Translations under genes and position numbers: made by a program
From: Proteles cristata cristata
Taxonomy: Eukaryota > Chordata > Mammalia > Carnivora > Hyaenidae
Assembly: GCA_017311185.1 (NCBI GenBank)
Contig: JAESUZ010003102.1
Span: forward strand, 62,001 to 126,000
Length of the DNA: 64,000 bases
Reading direction: 5' to 3'
The notes under the pieces: generated by a model
Seen by the model: only the letters and a program-made list of their open reading frames with translations
Database searches by the model: none
Told to the model about the DNA's origin: nothing
In this document: piece by piece, positions 21,896 to 32,680 of the stretch
Layout of the letters: every line of letters begins with the position of its first letter
Position numbering within the stretch: position 1 is the first letter of the stretch

Positions 21896-22068
21896 GACCA
21901 CACCTGCACAGATAACAAAGAAAGGCATCAAACCAGGATGAAATGGCATGCGCACAGACCCGTTTCTATACATCTGTGCACTGACATAATTTAAATCACC
22001 ACTTTAGAGTAGCCACTCATGTTTTTAACTTCAGATTTCCCCACCAAGAAACAAAAGCACTAGTCTTT

Positions 22069-22450
22069 GTTAGGAACAAGGCAACTCCAAATGCAGTTGC
22101 TTATGGCTAAGCCCCATGTCACCAAACTGAAACTTGATTAAGGCTCTGGTTCTCCTGGAAATGGACGCTTAATCCAGCCAGCCGGGAATCTCCTGGTCAG
22201 CACTACTCAGCTAATCCACCTGATGGACCCCTGCCATCCATGGAAGGACACCGACCTTGTCGGAACCAACCTGCTTTCTGCCTGGGATGACCTCCTTGTG
22301 ATGCTCCCTTCTGCCTGTAAAAGGCTTTCATTTACACAGTTCCTTGGAGCTCCCTTCTATCTGCTGCCTGGGATGCTGCCCCATTCAGATCCATTTCTGC
22401 CCAAATAAACTCTTAAAACTTGTAATATGCCTCAGTTTATCTTTCAGACA
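22069..22450 (+). mobile_element. Solo LTR of an endogenous retrovirus
   Basis: It starts TGTTAGGAACAAGGCAACTC and ends TTATCTTTCAGACA (TG...CA ends). Inside are CTGTAAAAGGCTTTCATTTA, CTCCCTTCTATCTGCTGCC and an AAATAAACTCTTAAAA polyadenylation-type signal near 22400. It is about 380 bp with no internal coding sequence attached. I do not name the family. Confidence 0.65.
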
Positions 22451-23660
22451 ACTGCTCTCAGGAGCCTGCTAGGCATTCAGTGAATATTTTCCACCCAGCG
22501 TGCCCTGGTTTAGAAGAAGCAAACACAGGCTACCTTGTTGAGCACCATTCAAGATAGAGATAGAATAAATAAACCTCCAAATCGCTGGAACAACCAGAAT
22601 TCAACTTGAAAAATCAAAGGCATCACTTTGGGGCAGGTGCTCTCTTTCAATTAGCCTAAAACTTGGCTAATTCTGCGTGAAGACTGAATGATGGTTATGA
22701 CTCAAACCGTCAGATGGGCATTTGATGGTGTGCTGTAAACAGGGTCCAAAGCTAACTGAAAGAGTTTAATGGCTCGGAACAAAGCAGGCTCCATCAGAGC
22801 TATAGATGGCAGTGCTGGTCCTTATGTGGCCTCTCGGCGTGGCCTCCAACTTGGAACCTGCCCAACCCTCTCGATCAACTGCACGCATTCCTGAGGCAAA
22901 ACAAAGAGCCTGTGCTTTCACAGGGCGTCCTAACTCAGTTTGCCCAACTGTAAAGTGGATGGTCCCTCAGGCTTCCTTTAATTGAGAAAGTCCATGGTGC
23001 CTTGCCTCGCAAACGATCAACACCAAATACAAGAACTGGGGCCTCAAAGCCTCCAACCATCTCAATGAAATATCTTTCATTTTGTGAACGACTTGCTTTA
23101 AAGATGATTATTCCAAATAAAATGTACATCAATACTCATTCCTTATTCACTCTCATGGGTGGTGTGCACACACGAATTTTCTCCTGCCCTAAGCTTTGAG
23201 GGTATAGCTCTTAAAATCCCTCAACACTCTTTTCTTTGACTCATTTGAAGGAATAAATTCTGTGCTTCAGAAGTTTCCAAGTATTACCATATAATCAACA
23301 CTGATCATTAGCCAGCACCTTGCATCCGCCCCCCAGAAAATAATGCATGAGAAATGGCCTTTCTGTGTGCTCCTTGCCATCTTCTGCAACCCACTTCTAT
23401 TTTTATCAGTTCATTATGCATCTGATGTTGGCCAGGATCCAGGCCTATAGGAATCGCCTGGCGAAAAGCGCCCCAGAGCAGGCATACAGCGATAGAAGGT
23501 GCACCTGTCACACCAATTTATGCAAATTGAGTTGCTGGCTAGGACCTTTTTTTTTTCATCAAAAAAAAAAAACAACAACAACAAATAAACACTGCTTTCA
23601 AAGGCACAAAAAAGAAAATGCAAATTCAGAAGAAGACATTGGTGGGCCGGAGTGGAGTGT
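22451..23660. other. Repeat-poor, complex-sequence stretch; candidate conserved non-coding DNA
   Basis: About 1.2 kb between two LTRs has no SINE, LINE or simple repeat until the A-run at 23566. It contains TTTCAATTAGCCTAAAAC (22646), TTGAATTAG-type homeodomain-like words, a TTCATTATGCAT word near 23410 and an octamer ATGCAAAT near 23519 in TTTATGCAAATTGAG beside CACCTGTC. No reading frame looks coding. The functional suggestion rests only on composition and motifs. Confidence 0.4.
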
Positions 23661-24097
23661 GGGGTCATCAGCTCAAAATTTTGGAAAGAGACTTCTGTCT
23701 GTCAAATGAGAGAGCTGATTCTGGTTTGTGGTCATGGCCAAACTTGCAGCAAGAAGGGCTAGGAGGATGGGGTGGATGTAGTGAGGTGGAGGGGTCAGTG
23801 CAGAGAGAGGGGATGCAGATGGCATCTCAATCAAGGCAGGAAGGAGAGACAGACCAAGCATGGTCCAGAGAGAGGCGGGAGCATCTGCAAGGCAGGGCTG
23901 CCTGGTGAATGATAATAAAGCTGACTAGTGGTAAAAATGACAATAGATCCACAAGATGGAGCTGGGTCTGAGCAGGAACGTGTGAACAAACAGCTACTTA
24001 TTGGATAAAGTAGAACCAAGAAAATGTCATAATGGATTTTTGAGGAGGAAATGACATGACAAAAATAGCCCTGTACAGAAATTAGCCCCGCAACACT
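23661..24097. other. Non-coding, G/A-rich stretch
   Basis: GGAGGATGGGGTGGATGTAG, GAGAGAGGGGATG and similar purine-rich sequence with a 96-codon frame (23618-23908). No domain or repeat family recognised. Confidence 0.4.
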
Positions 24098-24440
24098 GCT
24101 ACAGATTGAATGTCTGTGTCCCAGCAAGATCCATGTGTTGAGACCCAAACCCCAGCGTGACGGTATCAGGAGGTAGGGCTGGCAGGGGGGCGGGGCGAGG
24201 GGTCGGTGATCAAGTCATGAGATGCCTTATAGAAGAGACTCCACCCAGCCCACCCACTTCCATCCTGTGAGGCACAGCAAGAAGATACATGTCTCTGAGC
24301 AGGAAGTTCTCACCAGACATGAGATCTGACTGAACTCTGACCCTGGACTTCCCAGTCTCCAAAATTGTGCAAGCAAATATTTACTGTGTATGAGCCTTGG
24401 GTATTTTTCTTACAGAAGCTTAAGTTATGACAAGATCATC
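24098..24440 (+). mobile_element. MaLR solo LTR (MLT1/MST type, ERVL class)
   Basis: Order of blocks: ATTGAATGTCTGTGTCCC, ATCCATGTGTTGAGACCC, GATCAAGTCATGAGATGCC, TTATAGAAGAGACTCC, ACAGCAAGAAGATACATG, TCACCAGACATGAGATCTG, CTTGGACTTCCC-like TGGACTTCCCAGTCTCC and a 3' end TACAGAAGCTTAAGTTATGACA. This is the standard MaLR LTR layout. No internal region is attached. Confidence 0.87.
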
Positions 24441-25497
24441 TAGATCACATTGGAAGTGGAAGAATGGTTAAGAGGCCATTAAAAAGAATTCAAAAAAATT
24501 TAAAAAAAAGCATAGCTTGAATGGTGGAAGCATGGAGAGAAGAGAATAAATCCAAGAGAAATTTATAAAGATGAGCTTTTCCAACTAATCTTTAGTGAAA
24601 TAAGTATGAGATAGAAAAAACTATCACCATTTAAGTTTGGGGGAACTTGCAAAAAACAGTTGAAATTCATCATGCCATTAATGGAAGGAAGAAAGCACTA
24701 TATTCTTGTTTTCCTTCACTAGATAGATGTGACTCTTCTAAAAGCTCTTAATATTGCCTACAGTTTTAACATTATTGGCCTTTTTAAGAAATCCTCAAAG
24801 TCACATGCTACCTATAAAAACATGTTTATTTTCCTCCAATTTATCCAACAACAATGAGCCTATTGTATTTATATCTTCACTTCAGCTTCATTTTCAAGAG
24901 CTTGCACCTGAGCATTCTTGACTATTCAATCAACACAAGCTAGTGGGTGGGAAATGTAATGTCATTTCATGATACATTTGAGAATAGTATTCTTTTCCTA
25001 AAAATTTGAATAAACAGCATACAAGGACATTGAGCTCTGATTTTACACTCAAATGATAAGCCTGCTATAATATGGATATTATAAAAGAATACATTCCATT
25101 CTTCAAATATACCTGAGGCCATTTCTTCTTCTTCATCCCACATCATTCTTCCAAAGTACGTGACCTCAGTAGCCTTTATGTGACAAACTCAGTAGAATCT
25201 TCAATTCCAAAGTCAGTGGAGATGATAACATATCAAATATCTCTGACTGTAAAATTGTTCTAAAATAGTCTGTGTTACATATGCACTTGGCCAAGCACTC
25301 AACTGAGAACTTGAGCAGCAAAGTACTTTGCTGCTAAAATGCTTAATATAACATCTAGATTTGTGTAATTAATCATTGAGGAGCATTTATTTTGTAACTC
25401 TAAAATTCAAATAATTATGTTAGCAAATGAATTTCATTTCACCCTGATATTGTCATGGAAAACACAGATGATAGTAATGGTAATGGCAGATAACAAT
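24441..25497. other. AT-rich unique stretch with a 22-bp perfect palindrome
   Basis: No repeat family or gene is recognised over 1 kb. The notable sequence is the perfect palindrome at 25314-25335. AT-rich words such as GTAATTAATCATTGAG are present nearby. Confidence 0.45.
25314..25335. repeat. Perfect 22-bp palindrome
   Basis: AGCAGCAAAGT is followed immediately by its exact reverse complement, with no spacer. The flanking bases do not extend the symmetry. A second short palindrome, TTGGCCAA, lies 27 bases upstream. Confidence 0.95.
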
Positions 25498-26432
25498 TGT
25501 TTATTTTCTGGCTTTATTGAGATATAATGGACCTATAACATTGTGCAAGTTTATGATGTACAATGTGATGATTTGACACACGTATACACTGCAAAACGAT
25601 TTCCACATTAGTGTTAGTTCCTACCACCATGTCTTCACTGAACTGCCTTTATTTCTGTGGTAATAACATTTAAGAGCTAGTCTCTTAGCAATTTTCAAGT
25701 ATATATTAGAATTTGGTGACTATAATCACCAGGCTGTATATCAGAAACTCAGAACTCATGAAGCTAACAAATGGAAGTCCATACCCTTTGACCAATATCT
25801 TCCCATTTCCCCCTGCTCAGCTCATGACAACCACAATTCTACTTCCCATTTCTATTAGTTAGGCTTTTTTTTAGATCTCATATAAATGAGATCATACAGT
25901 ATTTGTCTTTCTCTGACTTATTTCACTTATCACAGTCAAGGTCCATTCATGTTGGTCACAAATGGCAACAGGTCCTTTCTCATGGCTGAATAATATTCCA
26001 TTGTATATATACCGCATTTTCTTTATCGATTCATCCAGAGAGGGACACTCGGGTTGTCCCTATGGCTTCACTATTGTCAATAATGCTGCAATAAACATGA
26101 GAATATAGATGTCTCTTCAAGAGATGTTTGGATATATACCCAGAAGTGACATTGCTGAATCATATGGGAGCTCCACTGTCGATTTTTTAAGGAACCTCTA
26201 CACTGTTTTCTGATACTGGTTGTGCCAATTTACATTCCCACCAACTATGTACAAGGGTTACCTTTTCTCCACATCCTTGCCAACACTTATTTCTTGTCTT
26301 TTTGATAAGAGCCATTCTAACTGGCGTAAGGGGATACCTCACTGTGATTTCAGTTTGCATTTCCCTAGTGATGAGTGACGTTGAGCACATTTTCATTACC
26401 CATTGACCATTTATATGTCTTCTCATACCATC
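25498..26432 (-). mobile_element. Ancient L1 3' end (L1MB-like), minus strand
   Basis: The reverse complement of L1 3' UTR begins TGGCTTTATTGAGATATAATGG, then GTTTATGATGTACAATGTGATG, TATTTCACTTATCACAGTCAAGG, TGGCTGAATAATATTCCATTG, GGACACTCGGGTTGTCC, AATAATGCTGCAATAAACATGA, CCAACTATGTACAAGGGTTACC and CCTAGTGATGAGTGACGTTGAGC. The frame on the minus strand at 26187-26477 is decayed distal ORF2. Confidence 0.87.
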
Positions 26433-26489
26433 TATAGTTATGCCCGCTCCACACTTCTTCTCCCTATTATAGCACAATTGTTAAGCTTG

Positions 26490-27420
26490 CACGTCCTCCC
26501 TGGATCCTACAACACACCAGACTAGGTGCTGTCCATCTCCCGTCAGTTTTCCAGAGGATGGCACTAAAGCTCAAGTGTGTGGTCTCTCCCTAGCCCACAG
26601 ATTCAAGCTGGCTTTCTGTGCATGCTCACTAGTCATCTGCCAAAGCGTGTCCTTGCTGCCACTGTCAGGAGCATGCACAGGGAGCTGGCCACAGGATGGG
26701 GGTGTGGATGAGGCACACAGAATGTCAGGGTGCCATGGGCCTGTTGGGAGGGTCCATGGACAAGGTGTCCCTCTAGGTTCTTGGTTAGGTTTCTTGGCTG
26801 GAGACTGCAGTGTATGTTGCAGGATCCAAGTCCCTTCATCCAAGAGTCGTACTGGCTGTTCTCCTAGGTTCTTCCCTCCCCAGTCATGTAACTCAGCACG
26901 GGGGCCTCTGGCAGCATCCAGCACAGGTGGGGAAGCAGACGCACACTCACAAGCTTTCACCTGCCATCACAGGAGCCAGTATCTCTGACCTGTGCAGCCT
27001 TGGGCGAGGGGTGATGTGGGTAGTCAAATTGGTCCCCTGACCCTCTCCCGTGTGTCCAAACTCATATTTGTTTGTTCCAGGGCTGTGCTGGACTGTCTCC
27101 ACTGGAAACCTGGACTTGCACAAAGGCTTTCTTGTCTGTGGGTGATTTTCTGAGACAGTGTCCTCCAGGGGATTTCGGACCTTGGCCGAGTGGGGCTGGA
27201 GGTATCGCAATGGCCACCACAGAGTCCACAGGTGGGACCAAGTTCTGTCTGCCTATTGCCTAGTGCACAGGGGGTGAAGCTCCTCCATTTCCACTGGCTA
27301 TGCTGCTGGGTTCCACAGGTCACAAAGGCATTTTTGGCTGTGGAGGGATGCCAAATTGTTAAGGAGGAGACAGGGAGAGGACGTCTTCTTCAGCCGTGGT
27401 GCTGATCCCACCCCTAGGAC
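26490..27420 (-). mobile_element. Possible L1 5' UTR-like or other ancient repeat, minus strand
   Basis: GC-richer sequence (CAGCATCCAGCACAGGTGGG, TTTCACCTGCCATCACAGGA, CTCCACTGGAAACCTGGACT, GTCTGTGGGTGATTTTCTG, GGGGGTGAAGCTCCTCCATT) resembles a dispersed repeat I have seen in other mammals, most like an old L1 5' UTR. It starts about 50 bp after the L1 piece at 25498-26432. If the reading is right, the two could be one internally deleted L1. Frames of 87-137 codons on both strands have no domain. Confidence 0.35.
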
Positions 27421-27429
27421 CACTTTTCG

Positions 27430-27640
27430 ATAATATTTATTTAGAGCTTATTTAGTGGCAGGTAGCACGCTAGGGACTTCATATGGATTATCTCATTAGT
27501 GCTCGAATAACACTATGACATGGGTAATATTTTGTTCTCAGTTTATAGGCAATAAACTGAATCACAGAAAGTAAGTAACTTGTGAAGATTCATACTGTAG
27601 CAAGCTACATATAAATTGCTAATGCAAGTCCTATAGGAGA
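27430..27640 (-). mobile_element. MIR, minus strand
   Basis: TATTTAGAGCTTATTTAGTG, GCACGCTAGGGACTTCATAT, ATTATCTCATTAGTGCTCG, CACTATGACATGGGTAATAT, TTATAGGCAATAAACTGAAT and AGTAAGTAACTTGTG follow MIR in reverse complement almost end to end. Confidence 0.8.
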
Positions 27641-28557
27641 ATTATAAACAGTCCACTGCATGTGCTCCAATTAAAAAAAAAAAAGGCAACAGACAGGAAC
27701 ACACCCCAAGGCACTGACATTGGAGTTGAGTCTTAATAGACCTAATTTCCAGGGAAATGTAACAGTGGTCTGTGTTCTTGCATTTAGGATCCTCATATTT
27801 CTATCCAAAGAAGAGATACACAGCTTCTCTGACGTTCTGGGCAAATAGTTGAGTTGTTCAGTCCAGGTATACTTAAATGGATTCTCTCACAACTGAAGTA
27901 CTGAAATCTCAATCCCTTGAGCAAACCTCTCCCTCCCCCTCCTCTCCTTCCCTGCCCTTTCTCTCCTGCCCCATACTCAGAAAAGCCATCACAGCCTTCC
28001 TTGTCTTCAAGATCCCAAGTCCCAACCCTTGCCTTTTAGCAACCTCTCCATTCTCTATGCACAGAAATGTCATCTACCTAACAACCTCCTTGCACTGCAG
28101 ACCTGGGGAAAGGAAGAGATAGAGGAAAAGCATCTCCAAGGGCATGAAAACCCAAGAAAACAAGTTCTATAAATTTACTGCCTCTTCAACAGGAAGGCTT
28201 TCCATCAGTGTTTCCTGGGATTATATTTTCCACATTTCAACGACTAACCCATGGTTTTAGAACTCAGAAATTCCAGCAATTTCATAAAAACTCCAGATAC
28301 AAGGTTCAAATACTATCCTCCATCACATTTAAATCAAAGAACTCTAATTTTTTACTATGTCTTTATATGACCAGTTTTCCCTCCCCATAACACTTGCTTT
28401 TCCTCTAAATATGTTAAGCTCACTTAAGCTTTTCTTTTTCAACAGGGGTGTGTGCAAAAAGATGGACATTTTCTGCTTTGCTCCAGTATCTCCTGATTTA
28501 ACATTTTTGACTCCTTAGTCGCAATGTATAGCTTTTACTTCTGATCTCCTTTTCTCT
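27641..28557. other. Non-coding stretch, nothing recognised
   Basis: An A-run lies at 27673-27684 and a pyrimidine-rich block (CTCTCCCTCCCCCTCCTC) near 27925. The 81-codon frame 27877-28122 has no motif. Confidence 0.45.
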
Positions 28558-31500
28558 TAATTAAGTTTTTACTTTAATTCTAGTACAGTTAACATACAGT
28601 GTCATATTAGTTTCAAGTGTACAATATAGTTATTCAACACTTCCATACAACACCGAATGCTCATCACAACTGTACCCCTTCACCTATTTTTAACCCATCA
28701 CTCCACCTACTTCTCTCCTGTTAACGATCAGATTATATTCTATAGTTGACTCCATTTCTTGGTTTGTCTCTCTCTCTTTTTTCCCTTTGTTTTGTTTCTT
28801 AAATTCCACATATGAGTGAAATCATAAGGTATTTGTCTTTCTCTGACTTATTTCGCTTGGCATTATACTCTCTGGTTTGATTTCATCCCTTTTGTTGTTG
28901 AATAATACTCCATTGTGTATATACCACTTCTTCTTTATCCATTCATCAACTGATGGGCACTTGGGCTATTTCCATAATTTTGGTATTGTTGATAATGCTG
29001 CTACAAATATCAGGGTGCAATGTGTCCCTTTGAATTAGTGTTCTTGTATCTAGTATTGTGATTGGTGGATCATAGGGTAGATCTATTTTTAACTTTTTGA
29101 GGAGCCTCCACACTGTTTTCCACAGTGGCTATGCCAGTTTGCATTCCCACCAACAGTGAAAGAGGGTTCCTTTTACTCCACATCCTTGCCAGCACCCATT
29201 GTTTCTTGAGTTTTTGATTTTAGCCATTCTGACAGGTGTGAGATGGTATCTCATTGTAGTTTGATTTGCATTTCCCTGACAGTGAGGGATGTTGAGCATC
29301 TTTTCATTTGTCTGTTGACCCTTTGTATGTCTTCTCTGGAGAAATGTCTGTTCATGTCTTCTGTTTTTTTTTTTTTTACAAATAGTTTATTGTCAAATTA
29401 GTTTCCACATAACACCCAGTGCTCATCCCCACAAGTGCCCTCCTCCATGCCCACCCCTCCTCCCCCCCACATCCACCAGTCCTCAGTTTTTTGTCAGCAT
29501 TCAAGAGTCTCTCATGGTTTGCCTCTCCCCCTTTCCCCCACCATTTCTGCCCTTCTTCTCCCCCTTGGTCCTCTGTTAAGCTCCTCCTAATCATCCTATA
29601 TGTGCACACATATGATATTTGTCCTTCTCTGCCTGACTTATTTCGCTCAGCATAACACCCTCAAGGTCCATCATGTTGCTACACATGGCCAGATTTCATT
29701 GTTTCTCATTGCCATGTAGTATTCCATGGTATAGATAAACCACATCTTCTTGATCCATTGGTCTGTTGATGAATACTTAGGCTCTTTCCATGTTTTGGCT
29801 ATTGTGGAGAGTGCTGCTATGAACATTGGGGTACATGTGCTCCTATGCCTCAGCATTTCTGTATCCCTTGGGTAAATTCCTAGCAGTGCTATTGCTGGGT
29901 CATAGGGGAGTTCTACTGTTAGTTTCCTTAGGAACCTCCACACTGTTTTCCAGAGGGCTGTACCAGTTTACATTCCCACCAACAGTGTAGGAGGGTGCCC
30001 GTTTCTCCACATCCTCGCCAGCATCTAGAGTTCTAAGATTTGCTCATTTTAGTCTTCTGTCCATTTTTAATTGGATTATTTTTTTTTTGGCTGTTGAGTT
30101 GTGTCAGTTTTTTTTTTTTTACATATTTTAAGTACTAACCACTTATTGAACATGTCATTTGCAAATATCTTCTCCAATTCCATTGGTTGCCTTTTAGTTT
30201 CATTGATTTCTTGCTTCACTGTACAGAGACTTATTTTGATGTGGTCCCAATAGTTTATTTTTGTTTTTATTTCCCTTGCCTCAAGAAACATATCTAGAAA
30301 ATGTTGCTACAGTTGATGTTGGATTACTGCCTATGCTCTCTTTTAAGATTTTTATGGTTTCAGGTATCGCATTAGGTCTTTAATCCATTTCGAACTTATT
30401 TTTGTGTGTATGGTGTAAGAAAGTGGTCAAATTTCATTCTTTTGCATGTGGCTGTTCAGTTTTCCCAACATTGTTTGTTGAAGAGACTGTCTTTCCCATT
30501 GGATATTCTTTCCTCCTTTGTCAAGGACTAATTGACCATATAATTGCGGGTTATTTCTGGTCTTCTATTCTGTTCCATTCATCTATGTGTCTATTTTTAT
30601 ACCAGTACCATGCTGTTTTGGTTACTACAGTTTAGTAATACAACTTGAAGTCTAGAAGCATGATACTTTCAGTTTCGTTTTCTTTTTCAAGACTGCTTTG
30701 GCTATTCAGAGTCTTTTGTGGTTCCATACAAGTTTTATGATTGCCCCAGCTCTATGAAAAATGTTGGTATTTTAATAGAGATTGCATTAAATCTGTAGAT
30801 TACTTTGAGGAGTATAGATATTTTAACAATATTTGTTCTTCCAACCCATGAGCATAACATATCTTTCCACTTCTTTGTGTCAGCCTCAATTTCTTTCATC
30901 CATGTTTTATAGTTTTCAAAGTATAAGTCTTTTCCTCTTCGGTTAAGTTTATTCATACATATTTTATTGTTTTTGGTGCAATTGTAAATGGGATTGTTTT
31001 AATTTCATGTTCTCCTGCTTCATTATTCCTGTGTAGGAATACAACATATTTCTGTATATCGATTTTGTATCCTGTAACTTTAATGAATTCATGTATCAAT
31101 TCTAGTAGCTTTTCAGTGAAATCTTTAGGGTTTCCTATACAGAGTACCATGTCTCCTGCAAATATTGAAAGTTTTACTTCTTCCTTCCTCATTTGTACGC
31201 CCTTTATTTTTTGTTGTTCTTGTTGTACCTAGGCCTTGCAGTACTATGTTCACTGAAAGCAGTGAGAGTGGACACCCTTGTCTTGTTCCTGACCTTAAGG
31301 GGAAAGCCCTCAGTTTTTCACATTAGGTATGATGTTAGCTGTGGGTTTTTCACATAATATGTTAAGGTGTGTTCCCTCTAAACCTTTTATTATTGAGGTA
31401 TGTTTCTTCCAGACCTACTTTGTTGAGGGTTTTTTTTTTTTATCATGAATGGATGTTGTACTTGGTTAAATGCTTTCTCTGTATCTACTGAAATGATCTT

Positions 31501-32008
31501 ATGCTTGTTATCCTTTCTCATATTGATGTCATGTATCATGCTGATTGATTTGTGAGTAATGAACTACCTCTGCATTCCAGAGATAAGTCCCACTTAATGG
31601 CAGTATATGATTTTTTAATGTATTGTTGGATTTGTTTTACCAGTATTTTGTTGAAGATTTTTGCATCTATGTTCATCAGAGATATTTTGGCCTATAACTC
31701 TCTTTTTCTTGATGTCTTTATCTGTTTTGGGTATCTGGATGATACTGGCCTCATAGAATAAATTTGGAAGCTTACCTTTCTCTTCTATTTTTTTTTGAAT
31801 ACTTTGAGAAAATTGGTATTAATTCTTCTTTAAGTGTTTGGTAGAATTTGCCTGTGAAGCCATATGGTCCTAGACTTTTGTTTGTTGGGAGTGTTTTGAT
31901 TACTGATGTAATTTCATTGCTGGTAATCAGTCTGTTCAAATTTTCTCTTTCTTCCTGGTTCAGCCTTGGTAAGTTGCATGTTTCTAGGAATTGATCATGA
32001 TCATTTTT
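28558..32008 (-). mobile_element. L1 retrotransposon, 5'-truncated, minus strand, interrupted by a younger L1
   Basis: Minus-strand sense sequence covers the 3' UTR and distal ORF2 from the reverse-transcriptase region to the 3' end, about 2.76 kb excluding the insertion at 29364-30051. Many stops and frameshifts are present. The RT catalytic box at 31151-31162 reads FAGD instead of FADD, so the element is inactive even where the frame is open. The 5' truncation is at about 32008. The open frames at 30735-30956 and 30953-31192 (minus) are its ORF2 remnants. Confidence 0.93.
29364..30051 (-). mobile_element. Younger 5'-truncated felid-type L1 nested in older L1, minus strand
   Basis: The T-run at 29364 is the poly-A tail in minus orientation. 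Next come AATAGTTTATTGTCAAATTAG, the C-rich 3' UTR (CCTCCTCCATGCCC, CCCCCTTGGTCCTC), ACACATATGATATTTGTCC, ACACCCTCAAGGTCCATCAT, GGGTAAATTCCTAGCAGTGC and CACATCCTCGCCAGCATCTAG. The duplication GTCTTCTG at 29356-29363 and 30052-30059 flanks it, and the host L1 resumes in register. It is about 690 bp and far shorter than full length. Confidence 0.93.
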
Positions 32009-32019
32009 TTAAAAGAAAA

Positions 32020-32680
32020 TTTCCTAAGACCACTATCCAAACTTAGGCCTTCATTGTTGCCACCCTAGGCCAGTACAACAAGCTTCACTGTCTTATATAT
32101 GGTATCTCTGCCTTCAATCTTCTTGCTTCGAACCTCTTCCACATTGCTACCCAAGTATCTCTCTAAAACATCACACTAATCAGATTACTTTCCTGTTTAA
32201 AAATCTCTGATGCATCCTCTTTATCCATACAACAAAATCCATAGAATTGCATGAAACATTTTCCATAATCTGGGCCACGTACCCCTTTTCTGTTTCATGC
32301 TCTTCTTCATTCAAAACTTATCTATGCAGTTCAGGTACCAACCTGAACATACCCAACTCTTCCTGCCTCTGTTTTGTTTTTTTCTGTTTTTGTTTTTGTT
32401 TTTTATTATTTACACAGTTCATCTCCTCTTACATATAGTTACTAGAGTTGCTCCATAAACCCTTCTCAGAATTATCCTCCTCCATAAAGCTGCCTGTAAC
32501 ATTTTCCCTTCTCAGACAAAGTTTGTCCTTATCTTTATGGCAGCCCTTGTATTGTGCATTGTGTTATAGTCACTTGCACACATGCTTATAAAGCACAAAA
32601 AGCTTGAAAACATCCCACACACCATGCCTAACCCTTAGCATGAGCTCAGGCAATACTTGTTAAACTTCAGGCCAATGTTG
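32020..32680 (+). mobile_element. L2 (LINE2), plus strand
   Basis: In order: CCTTCATTGTTGCCACCC, CTTCCACATTGCTACCCAAG, AACATCACACTAATCAGATT, CTTTCCTGTTTAAAAATCTC, AAAATCCATAGAATTGCATG, TTTTCCATAATCTGGGCCAC, AAGCTGCCTGTAACATTTTCCC and a 3' end near CCCTTAGCATGAGCTCAGGC. A T-rich (TTTTTG)n run interrupts it near 32385. Confidence 0.78.
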
